This document shows positions 43,165 to 52,510 of a stretch of 64,000 nt of DNA, one piece after another. The notes under the pieces were generated by a model. The model made no database searches. It was not told the DNA's origin and saw nothing but the letters and a program-made list of their open reading frames with translations. The position numbers were made by a program, and so were the translations under genes. Numbering within the stretch: the first letter of the stretch is position 1; every line of letters begins with the position of its first letter. The DNA is from Hyphomicrobium_A sp965243865 (GTDB lineage: Bacteria; Pseudomonadota; Alphaproteobacteria; Rhizobiales; Hyphomicrobiaceae): assembly GCF_965243865.1 (NCBI RefSeq), contig NZ_OZ251603.1, positions 3,906,001-3,970,000 of the forward strand. The letters run 5' to 3'.

Positions 43165-45603
43165 ATGACGACGATCATGTGCGGCGGGGGAACTCAAAGC
43201 CGACTGCCACCGAGGGGGCTTCCGGCATGCGACGAGGATTACCCACGAAGCTCCTTCATCGAGGCTATAGCGGTGAGAGTCTGTCGCCTTGCGTTCATTC
43301 TGGCGATTGTCTCCTCGGGGATCACCTGCGTCGGTGGCGCGCTGTCCTCTGTCCCTGCCCTTGCCCAAAGCGCGCCTATTCGCGCCATTGAGGTGTCGGG
43401 CAACAAACGTGTCGAGCCGGAGACGGTTCGCTCGTATCTGCAATTCTCAGTCGGCAGCGCTTACGATCCCGCCAAGGTTGACGGGTCGATCAAGGCGCTG
43501 TTCGCAACGGGCCTGTTCTCCGACGTGCGCATCGATCGCTCGGGCGCGGACATCATCGTCACCGTCGTCGAGAACCCGGTCATCAACCAGGTGGCCTTCG
43601 AGGGTAACAGCGAAGTCGACACGGACACTCTGCGCAACGAAGTGCAGATGAAGCCGCGCTCGGTCTTCACGCGTGCTCGTGTCCAGCAGGACGTGCAGCG
43701 CATCCTCGACGTCTATCGCCGCCAGGGCCGCTATGCCGCGACCGTCGAGCCGAAGATCATCGAGCTCGAGCAGGATCGCGTGAACCTGGTGTTCGAAATC
43801 GCCGAAGGCAGCGCGACGAAGGTGAAAGGCATTCACTTCGTCGGCAACAAGGCGTTTTCCGACACTCAGCTTCGCGACGTCATCTCGACGACGGAAAAGG
43901 GCTGGTTCGACTTCCTCAAGGGCACGGCGATCTACGATCCCGATCGCATGAGCCTCGATCGTGAGCTCATCCGTCAGTACTACCTGAAGAACGGCTATGC
44001 CGACGTGCAGGTGACGGCGGCCAATGCCGAGCTCGACCGCGATGGCTCGGGCTTCTTCCTCACCTACTCGATCGAGGAAGGCGAACAGTACGCTTTCGGC
44101 GACATCAACATCGAGAGCACGGTTTCGGCGATCGATGGCTCCAAGTTCAAGGGCAAGGTGCTGACCGAAAGCGGTGACACCTACAATGCCGGCCTGATCG
44201 ACAAGTCGGTGGAGGCCGTGACGGCCGCGGTGTCCCAGGATGGCTTTGCGTTCGCCCGCGTGCGTCCGCAAGCAACGCCTGACCCGGTAGCGCGCCGGAT
44301 CTCGCTCAACTACGTGATCGAGGAAGGCCCGCGCGTCTATATCGAGCGCATCAATATCGCCGGCAACACGCGCACCAAGGATTACGTGCTGCGCCGTGAG
44401 TTCAAGGTGGCCGAGGGCGACGCTTACAACCCGCTCATGGTCGACCAGGCCAAGAAGCGGCTGACCAACCTTGGTCTGTTCAAGAACGTCGATGTGAAGC
44501 GCCGTCCCGGCAGCAACCAGGATCGCGTGATCCTGGATGTCGAGGTTGTCGAGCAGTCGACGGGTGAGCTTTCGTTCGGTGCCGGTTACTCGACATCTGA
44601 AGGTGTGATCGGTGACGTGTCGATCACCGAGCGCAACCTGATGGGTAACGGCCAGTACCTGCGCCTCGGTTTGTCGGGCTCGCTCGAGCGCCTGCAGGTG
44701 AATCTGAGCTTCACCGAGCCGCGCTTCCTCGATCGCAATCTCGCCGCCGGCTTCGACCTGTTCCACAAGGAGGTCGACTATTCTGATACCTCCGGATACG
44801 AGAGCAGCCGCACAGGCGCCACCTTGCGCCTAGGCTTCCCGCTCTCGGAAAGGCTATGGATGCAGACGAACTACACTGCATCGCGGGACAAGATCTTTGA
44901 CGTGGACAGCGATGCATCTCTTGCCATCAGACAGGCAGAGGGAACGTCCTACACATCGCTCGTAGGCTCCACGATCAGCTACGATCTGCGCAACGATCCG
45001 AAGAACCCGACCAAGGGCCTGTGGTTCCAGGTCGGCTCCGACTTCGCTGGTCTCGGTGGCGACGTGCAATACGTCAGCTTGGCAGCCGAAGCTCGCGGCT
45101 ACTACCCGATCACCGACAACATCACCTTCGTCGCTCGCGCCATCGGCGGCTCCATCCAGGGCTGGGGCGGTGAGGATGTCCGCCTCATCGATCTGTTCTT
45201 CAAGGGTGGTGAGACGGTTCGCGGCTTCGATCGTGCCGGTTACGGTCCGCGCGACCTGAACACGGGGGATGCCCTCGGCGGCCAGTACTACTGGGCGACC
45301 ACCGCGGAAGTCCGCTTCCCCATCCCGTTCATTCCGGATGACCTGGGGATCTCGGCCGCAGTCTTTGCCGACGCGGGCTCTTTGTGGGGGGCCAGCGTAG
45401 GAAACGTAGCGCAGGGGTGTGAGTCCGGAAACTCCGATATGGTCTGCGTGGCCGACAGCTCATCCATCCGTTCGTCGGTCGGCGCCAGTATCATGTGGGC
45501 TTCGCCCGTTGGGCCGATCCGCATGGACTTCGCCAAGGCCCTCAGCAAAGAATCTTACGACGACGAGCAGTTCTTCCGCTTCGGTGCCGCGACCAAGTTC
45601 TGA
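43165..45603 (+). CDS. bamA: Outer membrane protein assembly factor BamA (Omp85)
   Basis: 812 residues from ATG 43165 (AGGGAG 5 bases upstream). A GTG at 43273 (GAGG upstream) begins right at the signal peptide VRVCRLAFILAIVSSG and would give 776 residues, closer to usual BamA. Five POTRA repeats cover about residues 70-470 (IRAIEVSGNKRVEPETV, NQVAFEGNSEVDTDTL, VKGIHFVGNKAFSDTQL, AFGDINIESTVSAI, IERINIAGNTRTKDYVLRRE). The C-terminal Bac_surface_Ag barrel ends in an aromatic residue. It folds outer membrane proteins. It is not next to rseP or lpxD as in most relatives, so it may be a second copy. Confidence 0.93.
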   Translation: MTTIMCGGGTQSRLPPRGLPACDEDYPRSSFIEAIAVRVCRLAFILAIVSSGITCVGGALSSVPALAQSAPIRAIEVSGNKRVEPETVRSYLQFSVGSAYDPAKVDGSIKALFATGLFSDVRIDRSGADIIVTVVENPVINQVAFEGNSEVDTDTLRNEVQMKPRSVFTRARVQQDVQRILDVYRRQGRYAATVEPKIIELEQDRVNLVFEIAEGSATKVKGIHFVGNKAFSDTQLRDVISTTEKGWFDFLKGTAIYDPDRMSLDRELIRQYYLKNGYADVQVTAANAELDRDGSGFFLTYSIEEGEQYAFGDINIESTVSAIDGSKFKGKVLTESGDTYNAGLIDKSVEAVTAAVSQDGFAFARVRPQATPDPVARRISLNYVIEEGPRVYIERINIAGNTRTKDYVLRREFKVAEGDAYNPLMVDQAKKRLTNLGLFKNVDVKRRPGSNQDRVILDVEVVEQSTGELSFGAGYSTSEGVIGDVSITERNLMGNGQYLRLGLSGSLERLQVNLSFTEPRFLDRNLAAGFDLFHKEVDYSDTSGYESSRTGATLRLGFPLSERLWMQTNYTASRDKIFDVDSDASLAIRQAEGTSYTSLVGSTISYDLRNDPKNPTKGLWFQVGSDFAGLGGDVQYVSLAAEARGYYPITDNITFVARAIGGSIQGWGGEDVRLIDLFFKGGETVRGFDRAGYGPRDLNTGDALGGQYYWATTAEVRFPIPFIPDDLGISAAVFADAGSLWGASVGNVAQGCESGNSDMVCVADSSSIRSSVGASIMWASPVGPIRMDFAKALSKESYDDEQFFRFGAATKF

Positions 45604-45939
45604 TGAAAATCCATCACTGGTTAGGATTTCTAGTGAGAGCCGGTCGCGAGCCATTGCCGCGCGCCGGTCTGTTGGCCCGCGCATCCTGAGCTGTTGGCTC
45701 CGCGTCGCCCCGTGCGTACGCGATAATGGGGCAAACAACTCAGTCCTGCGCGAGCAGTGGCGTGCGGTCCGCGGGCTGCACCCGAGACGCCCCAATTGCA
45801 CCAACCGTGATCAACGTTGCATCAAATGCGAGCGCGGCACTTAGTCCAACATGGACGTTGGAGGTGCATCGTGGTGTGGGTGGAACGCAGCGAGCCGTAG
45901 TATCGTTTGCTCGAAGCTGACACCCAGGATTGATGCCCG
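45604..45939. other. Spacer after bamA with a long imperfect inverted repeat
   Basis: 336 bases. An inverted repeat spans 45686-45743: CTGAG/CTCAG at the ends, GCCCC/GGGGC inside (45707-45711 with 45728-45732), and a GCGTACGC palindrome (45714-45721) in the loop. No T-run follows, so it is not a clear terminator. Short ORFs here have weak codon bias and were not called. Confidence 0.4.
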
Positions 45940-47238
45940 ATGCTTAAATCCGCGCTGGCCGTCGCCGCGATAGTGGCTGTTCTGGTCTTCGGTGCTTTCG
46001 CGATCTACGCCTACCGCTCGCCTATCGCGCCGATGAGTGCCGCTGAGAGTCCCAAGTTCTCACCCGAGTTTGTCGAGAGAGGACGCATCCTGGCGTCCGC
46101 AGGGTACTGCGCCACCTGCCATACGGAACAGGGCGGCAAGCCCTATGCCGGCAACTACCCGTTGAACACAGGCTTCGGCACCATCTACGCGTCGAATATC
46201 ACGCCAGACCCCGAAACAGGCATCGGCGATTGGTCCCCCGAAGCATTCCGCCGCGCCATGCATGATGGTGTCAGTCGCGATGGCTCGCATCTCTTCCCGG
46301 CGTTTCCGTTCGATCATTTCACCTTGATGTCCGACGAGGACGTCGACACCATCTATGCCTACCTGATGAGCGAGGTGAAGCCGGTCAAGCTCGCCACCAA
46401 ATCGAACACCATCCCGTTCCCGCTCAACATGCGAATATGGCAGGCCGGTTGGCAGCTTCTCTTCGTCGACTTCGGTCGCTTCAAGCCAAACCCGCAAAAG
46501 TCCGAGCAATGGAACCGCGGCGCTTATCTCGTGGCGGGCATCACGCACTGCGGCGCCTGCCACACCCCCCGCAATATCCTCGGCGCTGAGAAGAAGAGCC
46601 GGGAGTTTGCTGGCGCCAGCATCGATGAGTGGATTGCGCCGGCACTCACCGCGGCCAATCCGTCGGCGGTGCCATGGACGGCGAGCGAGTTCACCCGCTA
46701 TCTGCAGACAGGTGCCGGCGTCTACCACGGCATCGCCGCCGGCCCCATGGCGCCCGTCGTACACGCTGGCATTGGCGAGCTTCCCGAAAGTGATCTCGTT
46801 GCGATTGGCACCTACCTCGGCGATATCGTCGGCGCCCCAGATACCAACCCGGCCGACAACCCGCTCGTGCTCGCCAGTCTCAAAGCGGGCAAACCGGACC
46901 CCGCCTATCGCAAGGATCTGGGCGAGCGCCTCTACGCGACAGCCTGCGCCGCCTGCCATTACAATAGCAAGGAGGTCATGGAAGGCCGCCCCGACCTCGC
47001 GATCAACTCGGCAACGCGCCTTGATAAGCCGGACAACCTCATCCACGTAATTCTCGACGGCGTAAGCTCCGACGAGGGGAGCAAGGGCATCGTCATGCCA
47101 GCCTTCCGTCACGCGCTGTCGAACGAGCAGATTGCCGCCATCGCCGCTTACCTGCGCGACAAGCGCGCCGAACTCAAGCCCTGGCCTGACCTGACTGGTC
47201 GGGTCGCCAGCATCCGAAACGAGCGCGCTGGGAACTGA
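45940..47238 (+). CDS. Tri-haem cytochrome c, electron acceptor of the molybdenum hydroxylase
   Basis: 432 residues. One N-terminal membrane segment or uncleaved signal (AVAAIVAVLVFGAFAIYAY) is followed by three c-type haem sites: CATCH (57-61), CGACH near 210 and CAACH near 335. Met ligands are probably in the segments after each. The layout equals the cytochrome c subunits of periplasmic dehydrogenases and Mo-hydroxylases. It is 12 bases before the [2Fe-2S] gene, so the three genes are an operon passing electrons from substrate to the respiratory chain. Confidence 0.9.
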   Translation: MLKSALAVAAIVAVLVFGAFAIYAYRSPIAPMSAAESPKFSPEFVERGRILASAGYCATCHTEQGGKPYAGNYPLNTGFGTIYASNITPDPETGIGDWSPEAFRRAMHDGVSRDGSHLFPAFPFDHFTLMSDEDVDTIYAYLMSEVKPVKLATKSNTIPFPLNMRIWQAGWQLLFVDFGRFKPNPQKSEQWNRGAYLVAGITHCGACHTPRNILGAEKKSREFAGASIDEWIAPALTAANPSAVPWTASEFTRYLQTGAGVYHGIAAGPMAPVVHAGIGELPESDLVAIGTYLGDIVGAPDTNPADNPLVLASLKAGKPDPAYRKDLGERLYATACAACHYNSKEVMEGRPDLAINSATRLDKPDNLIHVILDGVSSDEGSKGIVMPAFRHALSNEQIAAIAAYLRDKRAELKPWPDLTGRVASIRNERAGN

Positions 47239-47250
47239 CGAGGACACGAC

Positions 47251-47724
47251 ATGATTGAGTTTGCCGTCAACGGACGCCGCGTCAGCGTCGATGTCGAGCC
47301 GGATACGCCGCTTCTGTGGGTCATCCGCGATGACGTCGGCCTCACCGGCACGAAGTTCGGTTGCGGCATCGGCATGTGCGGCGCCTGCACGGTGCTGGTG
47401 GGCGGGCGCGCCACGCGATCATGCATAACGCCCATAGCTGACGTCGCCGGCACCGAGATCACCACTATCGAAGGCCTTTCGCCGCACGGCGATCATCCAG
47501 TGCAGGTCGCCTGGCGCAACATCAGCGTTCCGCAATGTGGCTACTGCCAGTCCGGACAGATCATGCAAGCCGTCGCGCTGCTCAAGGATATCCCGACCCC
47601 GACCGACGACGACATCGACGCCGTGATGACCGGCAACCTGTGTCGCTGCATGACCTACAATCGCATCCGCAAGGCGGTGCACGAGGCCTCCCAGGCAATG
47701 ATGGGGGAGAAAAACAGTGGCTGA
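47251..47724 (+). CDS. [2Fe-2S] small subunit of a xanthine dehydrogenase-family hydroxylase
   Basis: 157 residues. The plant-type ferredoxin domain has CGIGMCGACTVL (C38, C43, C46) and C58. The second cluster domain has QCGYCQSGQ and LCRCMTYNRI. The size and the cysteine set equal IorA/CoxS-type small subunits. GAGGA lies 7 bases before the ATG. Its last 8 bases overlap the start of the large subunit. Cluster chemistry carries electrons from the Mo cofactor to the cytochrome c. Confidence 0.93.
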   Translation: MIEFAVNGRRVSVDVEPDTPLLWVIRDDVGLTGTKFGCGIGMCGACTVLVGGRATRSCITPIADVAGTEITTIEGLSPHGDHPVQVAWRNISVPQCGYCQSGQIMQAVALLKDIPTPTDDDIDAVMTGNLCRCMTYNRIRKAVHEASQAMMGEKNSG

Positions 47725-50035
47725 GGTATTGAGACTCCCCAAGGATCCGCGCGGCTCGGCCGACCTCACCCGCCGTGGCTTCCTCGTTTCCATGTGCGCA
47801 ACCGGTGCTGTGTTCGGCTTCCCGAGCATCGCCAACGCAGCGATGAACCCCGAGGCCCCGGACGGTCTCCCCATCGAAGCAGTCGGCGCTAAGTACGAGC
47901 CGACGATCTGGTACTGGATCGGCACCGAGGGGCACATCAACGTCAACATCATTCGTGCGGAGATGGGCCAGCACGTCGGCACGGCGATTGCGCGCATCCT
48001 AGCCGACGAGCTTGGCGCCAACTGGGATGATGTGCACATCGACCACGTAGATTCCGCCGCCAAGTGGGGCACGATGGTCACCGGCGGCAGCTGGTCCGTG
48101 TGGCAGAGCTGGCCCGTCTATCGCCAAGCGGGCGCTGCCGGCCGTATCGCGCTCGCGGAAAAAGCCGCCGAGCAGTGGGGCATCGATCCGACCCAGGTCA
48201 CTGTGAAGGACGGTGTCGTCTCTGGTGCGGGGCAAAAGCTGAGCTTCGGCGAGCTGGTCGCCATGGGCCTCTCGCGCACATTCACCGAGGAGGAGCTGAA
48301 GCAGCTTCCGCTCAAGCCTCACTCGGAATTGACGCTCGTCGGCCGCGACGTGAAGGCGCTCGACATCGCCACCAAAACGACCGGCCACGCGATATTCGGC
48401 ATTGATGCCAAGGTCGACGGCATGGCGTACGCCGCGCCGATCCTGCCGCCAACGCGCTACGGCTCGTCCATCACCAGCATCGACGACAGTGCCGCAAAGA
48501 ACGTCAAAGGCTACCGCCAGACGGTCAAGCTCGATGATCCATCCGAGACCGTCCAGGGCTGGGCCGTAGCCGTCGCCGACAGCTTCTGGGCCGCGCAAAA
48601 GGCAGCCCGGCTCATCAAGGTCGAATGGAACGTCAGCGGCGCCGCCAAGGTAGACGAAGCCGCCATCCAGCAGCGCGGACGCGCCCTCATCGCCGACGAA
48701 GCCAAGGGCGCAATCCTTGATACCGGCGACACCGATGTCGCGCCCGTCTTTGCCAAAGCGGCGAGCACGCTCGAAGCTGAATACACCACCGCCACCGTGC
48801 TGCATTTCCAACTCGAGCCGGTCAACGCGACCGCCTATCAGGCACCCGATGGAGTCTGGATGATCGACACCGGCAACCAGTGGCAGTCGCTCGCACTCCC
48901 CTGGCTGCAGAAGGCACTGGGCGTAGGTGAGGGCGGCGTGGTGATGCGCACCTACCTGCTCGGTGGTGGCTTTGGCCGTCGTTTGAACGGCGACTACGCG
49001 GTGCCCGCCGCGCTCACTTCGAAGGCGCTAGGCGGCGCGCCGGTGAAGATGATCCTGACACGTCCGCAGGATACCGAATTTGACAGCCCGCGCTCCCCGT
49101 CGGTGCAGAAGATCCGCATGGCCTTCGATGCCGACAATAATGTCATCGCGATGGATGCAGCGGCGACTGCCGGTTGGCCGACCAAGGTCATGATCCCCGC
49201 CGCAATGGAGAAGGGCGTCAACGGCGAGATGTACGATCCGTTCGCCGCCGACGGCATCGACCACTGGTATTCCGTCGGCGCGCAGCGCGCCCGCGTCATC
49301 TCCAACGACCTCGCCGAAAGCACGTTCCGTCCGGGCTGGCTTCGCTCGGTCTCGCCGGGGTGGATCAACTGGGCGATCGAGAGCTTCATGAGCGAGGCCG
49401 CTTCCAAAGTCGGCCAGGACCCGGTCGCCTTCCGTCTGGCCCACCTGAAGGCCGAAGGGCGCAACGCAGGCTCGGTACCCAATTCGGTCGGTGGCGCGTC
49501 GAGGCAGGCCAACGTCCTGCAGCGCGTGGCCGAACTGTCGGGATACGGAAAGACCAAGCTCAGCGCTGACACCGCCATCGGCATAGCAACGACCTATGGC
49601 CAGTCACGCTCGATGCCGACATGGGTCGGCGGGGCAGCGCAGGTCCACGTCGACCGCAAGTCGGGCCGTGTTGCCGTTGAGAAGCTTTGGCTGGTTATCG
49701 ATTGCGGCACGGTTGTCGACCCCAACAGCGCCCACGCCCAGTGCGAGGGGGCGGCGTTATGGGGGCTGTCGATGGCCCTTTATGAGGGCACCGAGATTGA
49801 GCATGGCCTGCCAAGCGCGCGCAATCTCGACGTTTACACTCCACTGCGCATGATCGATACGCCTGAAGTCGTTATCGAATTCGTGGACAGCACCGAGGTG
49901 CCCACCGGGCTCGGCGAGCCCGGCACGACCGTCGTCGCGCCGGCCATCGGCAACGCGATCTTCCAGGCGGTCGGCGTACGATTGAGGCATCTGCCCATCA
50001 CGCCAGCAGCCGTGCGCGCGGCACTCGAAGCGTGA
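47717..50035 (+). CDS. Molybdopterin large subunit, isoquinoline 1-oxidoreductase/aldehyde dehydrogenase-like
   Basis: 772 residues, GTG start overlapping the small-subunit gene. A Tat signal is visible (TRRGFLVSMCATGAVFGFPSIANA), so the complex is periplasmic. The Mo-cofactor domain has LGGGFGRRLNGDYAVPAALTS, SPRSPSVQKI and TEVPTGLGEPGTTVVAPAIG, where the Glu of GEPG is the catalytic base. This is the IorB branch, which hydroxylates N-heterocycles or oxidises aldehydes. It depends on an MCD-type cofactor. Substrate undetermined. Confidence 0.9.
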   Translation: MAEVLRLPKDPRGSADLTRRGFLVSMCATGAVFGFPSIANAAMNPEAPDGLPIEAVGAKYEPTIWYWIGTEGHINVNIIRAEMGQHVGTAIARILADELGANWDDVHIDHVDSAAKWGTMVTGGSWSVWQSWPVYRQAGAAGRIALAEKAAEQWGIDPTQVTVKDGVVSGAGQKLSFGELVAMGLSRTFTEEELKQLPLKPHSELTLVGRDVKALDIATKTTGHAIFGIDAKVDGMAYAAPILPPTRYGSSITSIDDSAAKNVKGYRQTVKLDDPSETVQGWAVAVADSFWAAQKAARLIKVEWNVSGAAKVDEAAIQQRGRALIADEAKGAILDTGDTDVAPVFAKAASTLEAEYTTATVLHFQLEPVNATAYQAPDGVWMIDTGNQWQSLALPWLQKALGVGEGGVVMRTYLLGGGFGRRLNGDYAVPAALTSKALGGAPVKMILTRPQDTEFDSPRSPSVQKIRMAFDADNNVIAMDAAATAGWPTKVMIPAAMEKGVNGEMYDPFAADGIDHWYSVGAQRARVISNDLAESTFRPGWLRSVSPGWINWAIESFMSEAASKVGQDPVAFRLAHLKAEGRNAGSVPNSVGGASRQANVLQRVAELSGYGKTKLSADTAIGIATTYGQSRSMPTWVGGAAQVHVDRKSGRVAVEKLWLVIDCGTVVDPNSAHAQCEGAALWGLSMALYEGTEIEHGLPSARNLDVYTPLRMIDTPEVVIEFVDSTEVPTGLGEPGTTVVAPAIGNAIFQAVGVRLRHLPITPAAVRAALEA

Positions 50036-50391
50036 GAGCAGCTGTCGTCAGGACGCAACCGTCGATTCTGCGACGGCATGAATACCTCGCGATTACAAGG
50101 ATGTATGTTTTGGTGACGCAAAGGGGAGCGAACTGCGAATGCCTTTTATAGGCGCGATGTATTGATGCGCGTGACCTGTCTTTGATCAAATGCGCTTCCT
50201 ACCTTCGCAGTGAAATCGACAGCTGCGAACATTAGGGACTTTACGGCCGAGTGTGCAGGGCATACACCCCCTGAAACTGCGCGTTGTCTGATGATTGTTA
50301 GATGACATCTTGCGCAGTCTGGGGGCGGAGCCAATAATTTCACCGCGTCCGCACTCCGGAGGCAGGTCATATTTCCTGCGAGGGCGCAGCA
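50036..50391. other. Leader region of the diguanylate cyclase gene
   Basis: 356 bases without a supported gene. A strong hairpin occupies 50267-50325 and the ribosome-binding site GAGGG is near 50380. Minus-strand ORFs here lack codon bias. Confidence 0.4.
50267..50325 (+). promoter_or_regulatory. Candidate structured 5' leader of the GGDEF gene
   Basis: CCCCC (50267-50271) and ACTGCGC (50276-50282) pair with GCGCAGT (50312-50318) and GGGGG (50321-50325), leaving a small internal loop (TGAA / CT). The 29-base apical part can form a further short stem. The structure ends 66 bases before the GGDEF gene's ATG. A regulatory RNA element is possible; it does not show the GEMM riboswitch core I would expect. 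Confidence 0.35.
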
Positions 50392-51510
50392 ATGAACAAG
50401 GCCGCGATCAACTATTTGCTTTCCTTTCTCGCCGGCGTAGCTGTCACATTCGGCTTTGTATTTCTTTCCGGCAGCTTGCATCGCTGGGAGAGTGTCCGCA
50501 CTTCCTCTGGCCCCGATGAAATAATTTGGGCGCTCGCCCCAATCATCCTACCCCTGCTGATCATCGGTATGCTGGGTGGGGCGTTGCTCAGCCACTATTG
50601 GAATGACGTGTCTGCGTTTGCCAACGGATTTCTGCCGAAGGGCTCGCGAACGTCTTCCCAGCTCGCAGCGACGCCGGCGACGCAAAAGCTGCGCGGAAAT
50701 AGCGAGGTGAATGCGGTCCGCGATGAGCTCGAGCGTCAACTCGGCAGATTGATCGTCCTTATCGCCGGCCAGTTGGAACACTCGAAGGATCATGTTGCCT
50801 CTTTGCGCGACACCAACGTGCACCTTGCTTCCGTCACCAATGTTTCCGAATTGCGCGAGGTGGTACACGCGCTGATTATCAAGAACGAAAAGAACGAGAG
50901 CCAGACGCGCGATCTGGAAACGCGGCTCAAAGAAGCGCAGGATCAAACGGCTTCATTGCGGCTGCGGCTTAGTCAGGCGGAAAAGCTGGCTTCCCTCGAT
51001 CCCTTGACGTCGGTCGCCAACCGGCGCCGGTTCGAGCAGTTCATCGCCGCCGAGGTTGCCCGTTCGCACGAGAATGGGACCCCACTTTGCCTCATCATGA
51101 CAGACATAGACCACTTCAAGAACGTCAATGACCGCCATGGCCACTCGGCGGGAGATAGAGTTCTCAAAGCGTTTGCTGATTTGCTTTCCAAGAGCGTTCG
51201 CGGTGCCGATCTTGTCGCCCGCTACGGTGGTGAAGAGTTTGCCGTCGTTCTCCCGCAGACGCCGATGGGCGACGCATTTGGAATTGCCGAGCGTATCCGC
51301 AGTATCTTTGCGCTTCACGGCGGCACGCGCGAGTCTAGCGTCAAGGAGCTTGGCAACCTGACGGCATCCTTCGGCGTGGCCGAGATCCGCGATGGCGAGC
51401 CGCCGAGCGCTCTCATCCAGAGAGCCGACCAGATGCTCTACGAGGCGAAAAACAGCGGCCGCAACCGCACGATGATCTGGAGTACGTCGAGCGAATCAGC
51501 GAGCACCTGA
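50392..51510 (+). CDS. Membrane-bound diguanylate cyclase (GGDEF)
   Basis: 372 residues. Two membrane helices (about 8-27 and 45-67), then a helical/coiled-coil signalling region (about 105-200), then a GGDEF domain. The active site is complete: SLDPLTSVANRRRFE, TDIDHFKNVND, and GGEEF at 279-283. The inhibitory site RGAD (270-273) lies five residues before it, so product inhibition is expected. It makes cyclic di-GMP, a known trigger of EPS and biofilm formation. No sensory domain is recognisable. Confidence 0.93.
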   Translation: MNKAAINYLLSFLAGVAVTFGFVFLSGSLHRWESVRTSSGPDEIIWALAPIILPLLIIGMLGGALLSHYWNDVSAFANGFLPKGSRTSSQLAATPATQKLRGNSEVNAVRDELERQLGRLIVLIAGQLEHSKDHVASLRDTNVHLASVTNVSELREVVHALIIKNEKNESQTRDLETRLKEAQDQTASLRLRLSQAEKLASLDPLTSVANRRRFEQFIAAEVARSHENGTPLCLIMTDIDHFKNVNDRHGHSAGDRVLKAFADLLSKSVRGADLVARYGGEEFAVVLPQTPMGDAFGIAERIRSIFALHGGTRESSVKELGNLTASFGVAEIRDGEPPSALIQRADQMLYEAKNSGRNRTMIWSTSSESAST

Positions 51511-51594
51511 CCGCTTTGCGACTGTCGGAAACGCTATGTTAACCAGCCTGACGAAATCATAAAGCTCAACGATCACCCCGTTCGAGGTTTTGTG

Positions 51595-52359
51595 GTGTCG
51601 ACGCTGAGTCACCTAGGCAGCGGCCGCAGGAGCCGTGCGCACACGTCCGTCCTTCCCGCTAAAAAGCCCAAGCTAGCGTTGCTGCCAGGATTGGTGGAGG
51701 GCGACTGGTGCGAGGCCGTTCCGCTAGCTGAATTGCGCCCGACGCAAGCTGCCGTGGGTATGCGCGCCGTGGAAGCCAAGAGACGCAAAATCGTGCGACT
51801 GACAGAGAGCGCGCGCAAGTTCCGTCGCTACCTTGAGCGTCGTCCTGTCCCCGCGGTGCTCGGCCCACGCGAGGAATACTACATAATCGACCACCATCAC
51901 CTGAGCCTCGCGTTGTGGCAGAGCGAGATCGAGGAAGTGTTCGTCCGCGTCGTCGGCGATCTGTCGGATCTGCCCAAGCGCACATTCTTGCAAGCCATGT
52001 CCACATTCGGCTGGCTGCATGCTTATGACGGTCGCGGACGCAGCATTTGCCCTTCGCGTTTGCCATCACGAATTGATCTTATGCAAGCAGACCGTTTTCG
52101 CGATCTCGCATGGTCCGTGCGTGAGGCAGGCGGCTTCAGAAAGACGCCGACGCCGTTCAGTGAATTCGCGTGGGCGAACTTCTTTCGCATGCACATTCCG
52201 GAGATTTTGCTCGAGCACGATTTTGCCGCAGCACATGAACAGGCAATGCGGCTGGCGAATTCGGCCAATGCGAGACACCTTCCCGGCAATATTTATCGAT
52301 CGGGTCGCGTTCAGCCCGTTCGCAGGTGCGGCGAGTTCGCACAGGCACTCGCGGTCTGA
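51595..52359 (+). CDS. ParB-like (ParBc_2) nuclease-fold protein
   Basis: 254 residues from GTG 51595, with GAGG 8 bases before; the adjacent GTG at 51592 is also possible. Residues 38-150 carry the ParB/sulfiredoxin-like pattern of the ParBc_2 group: CEAVPLAELRPTQAAVGMRAV, then AVLGPREEYYIIDHHHLSLAL with the histidine-rich turn. No HTH of true ParB is present. The function of this stand-alone group is unknown. The codon usage drifts toward lower GC3 at the 3' end. Confidence 0.72.
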   Translation: MSTLSHLGSGRRSRAHTSVLPAKKPKLALLPGLVEGDWCEAVPLAELRPTQAAVGMRAVEAKRRKIVRLTESARKFRRYLERRPVPAVLGPREEYYIIDHHHLSLALWQSEIEEVFVRVVGDLSDLPKRTFLQAMSTFGWLHAYDGRGRSICPSRLPSRIDLMQADRFRDLAWSVREAGGFRKTPTPFSEFAWANFFRMHIPEILLEHDFAAAHEQAMRLANSANARHLPGNIYRSGRVQPVRRCGEFAQALAV

Positions 52360-52510
52360 ACCCCGCAAAGCCCGCCAATTCGAAGCCCTCAAATTCTTTG
52401 CAAACTGCAAACACGTCTTGTGTCGCCGCAGTCGCTTGTACGCGATTTCGGCGACGCAATATGCCCGCTGTCGGGATTGGTCCTGACGATCTCACGACAG
52501 GAGAAGACAG

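Noticed and set aside
43447..44766. Long minus-strand ORF antisense to bamA
   Set aside because: It is a shadow of the bamA codon bias; the plus-strand frame has five POTRA repeats and a barrel.
45495..45689. Small ORF overlapping the end of bamA (28 codons beyond the stop)
   Set aside because: It reads in another frame through bamA and has no own ribosome-binding site or conserved feature.
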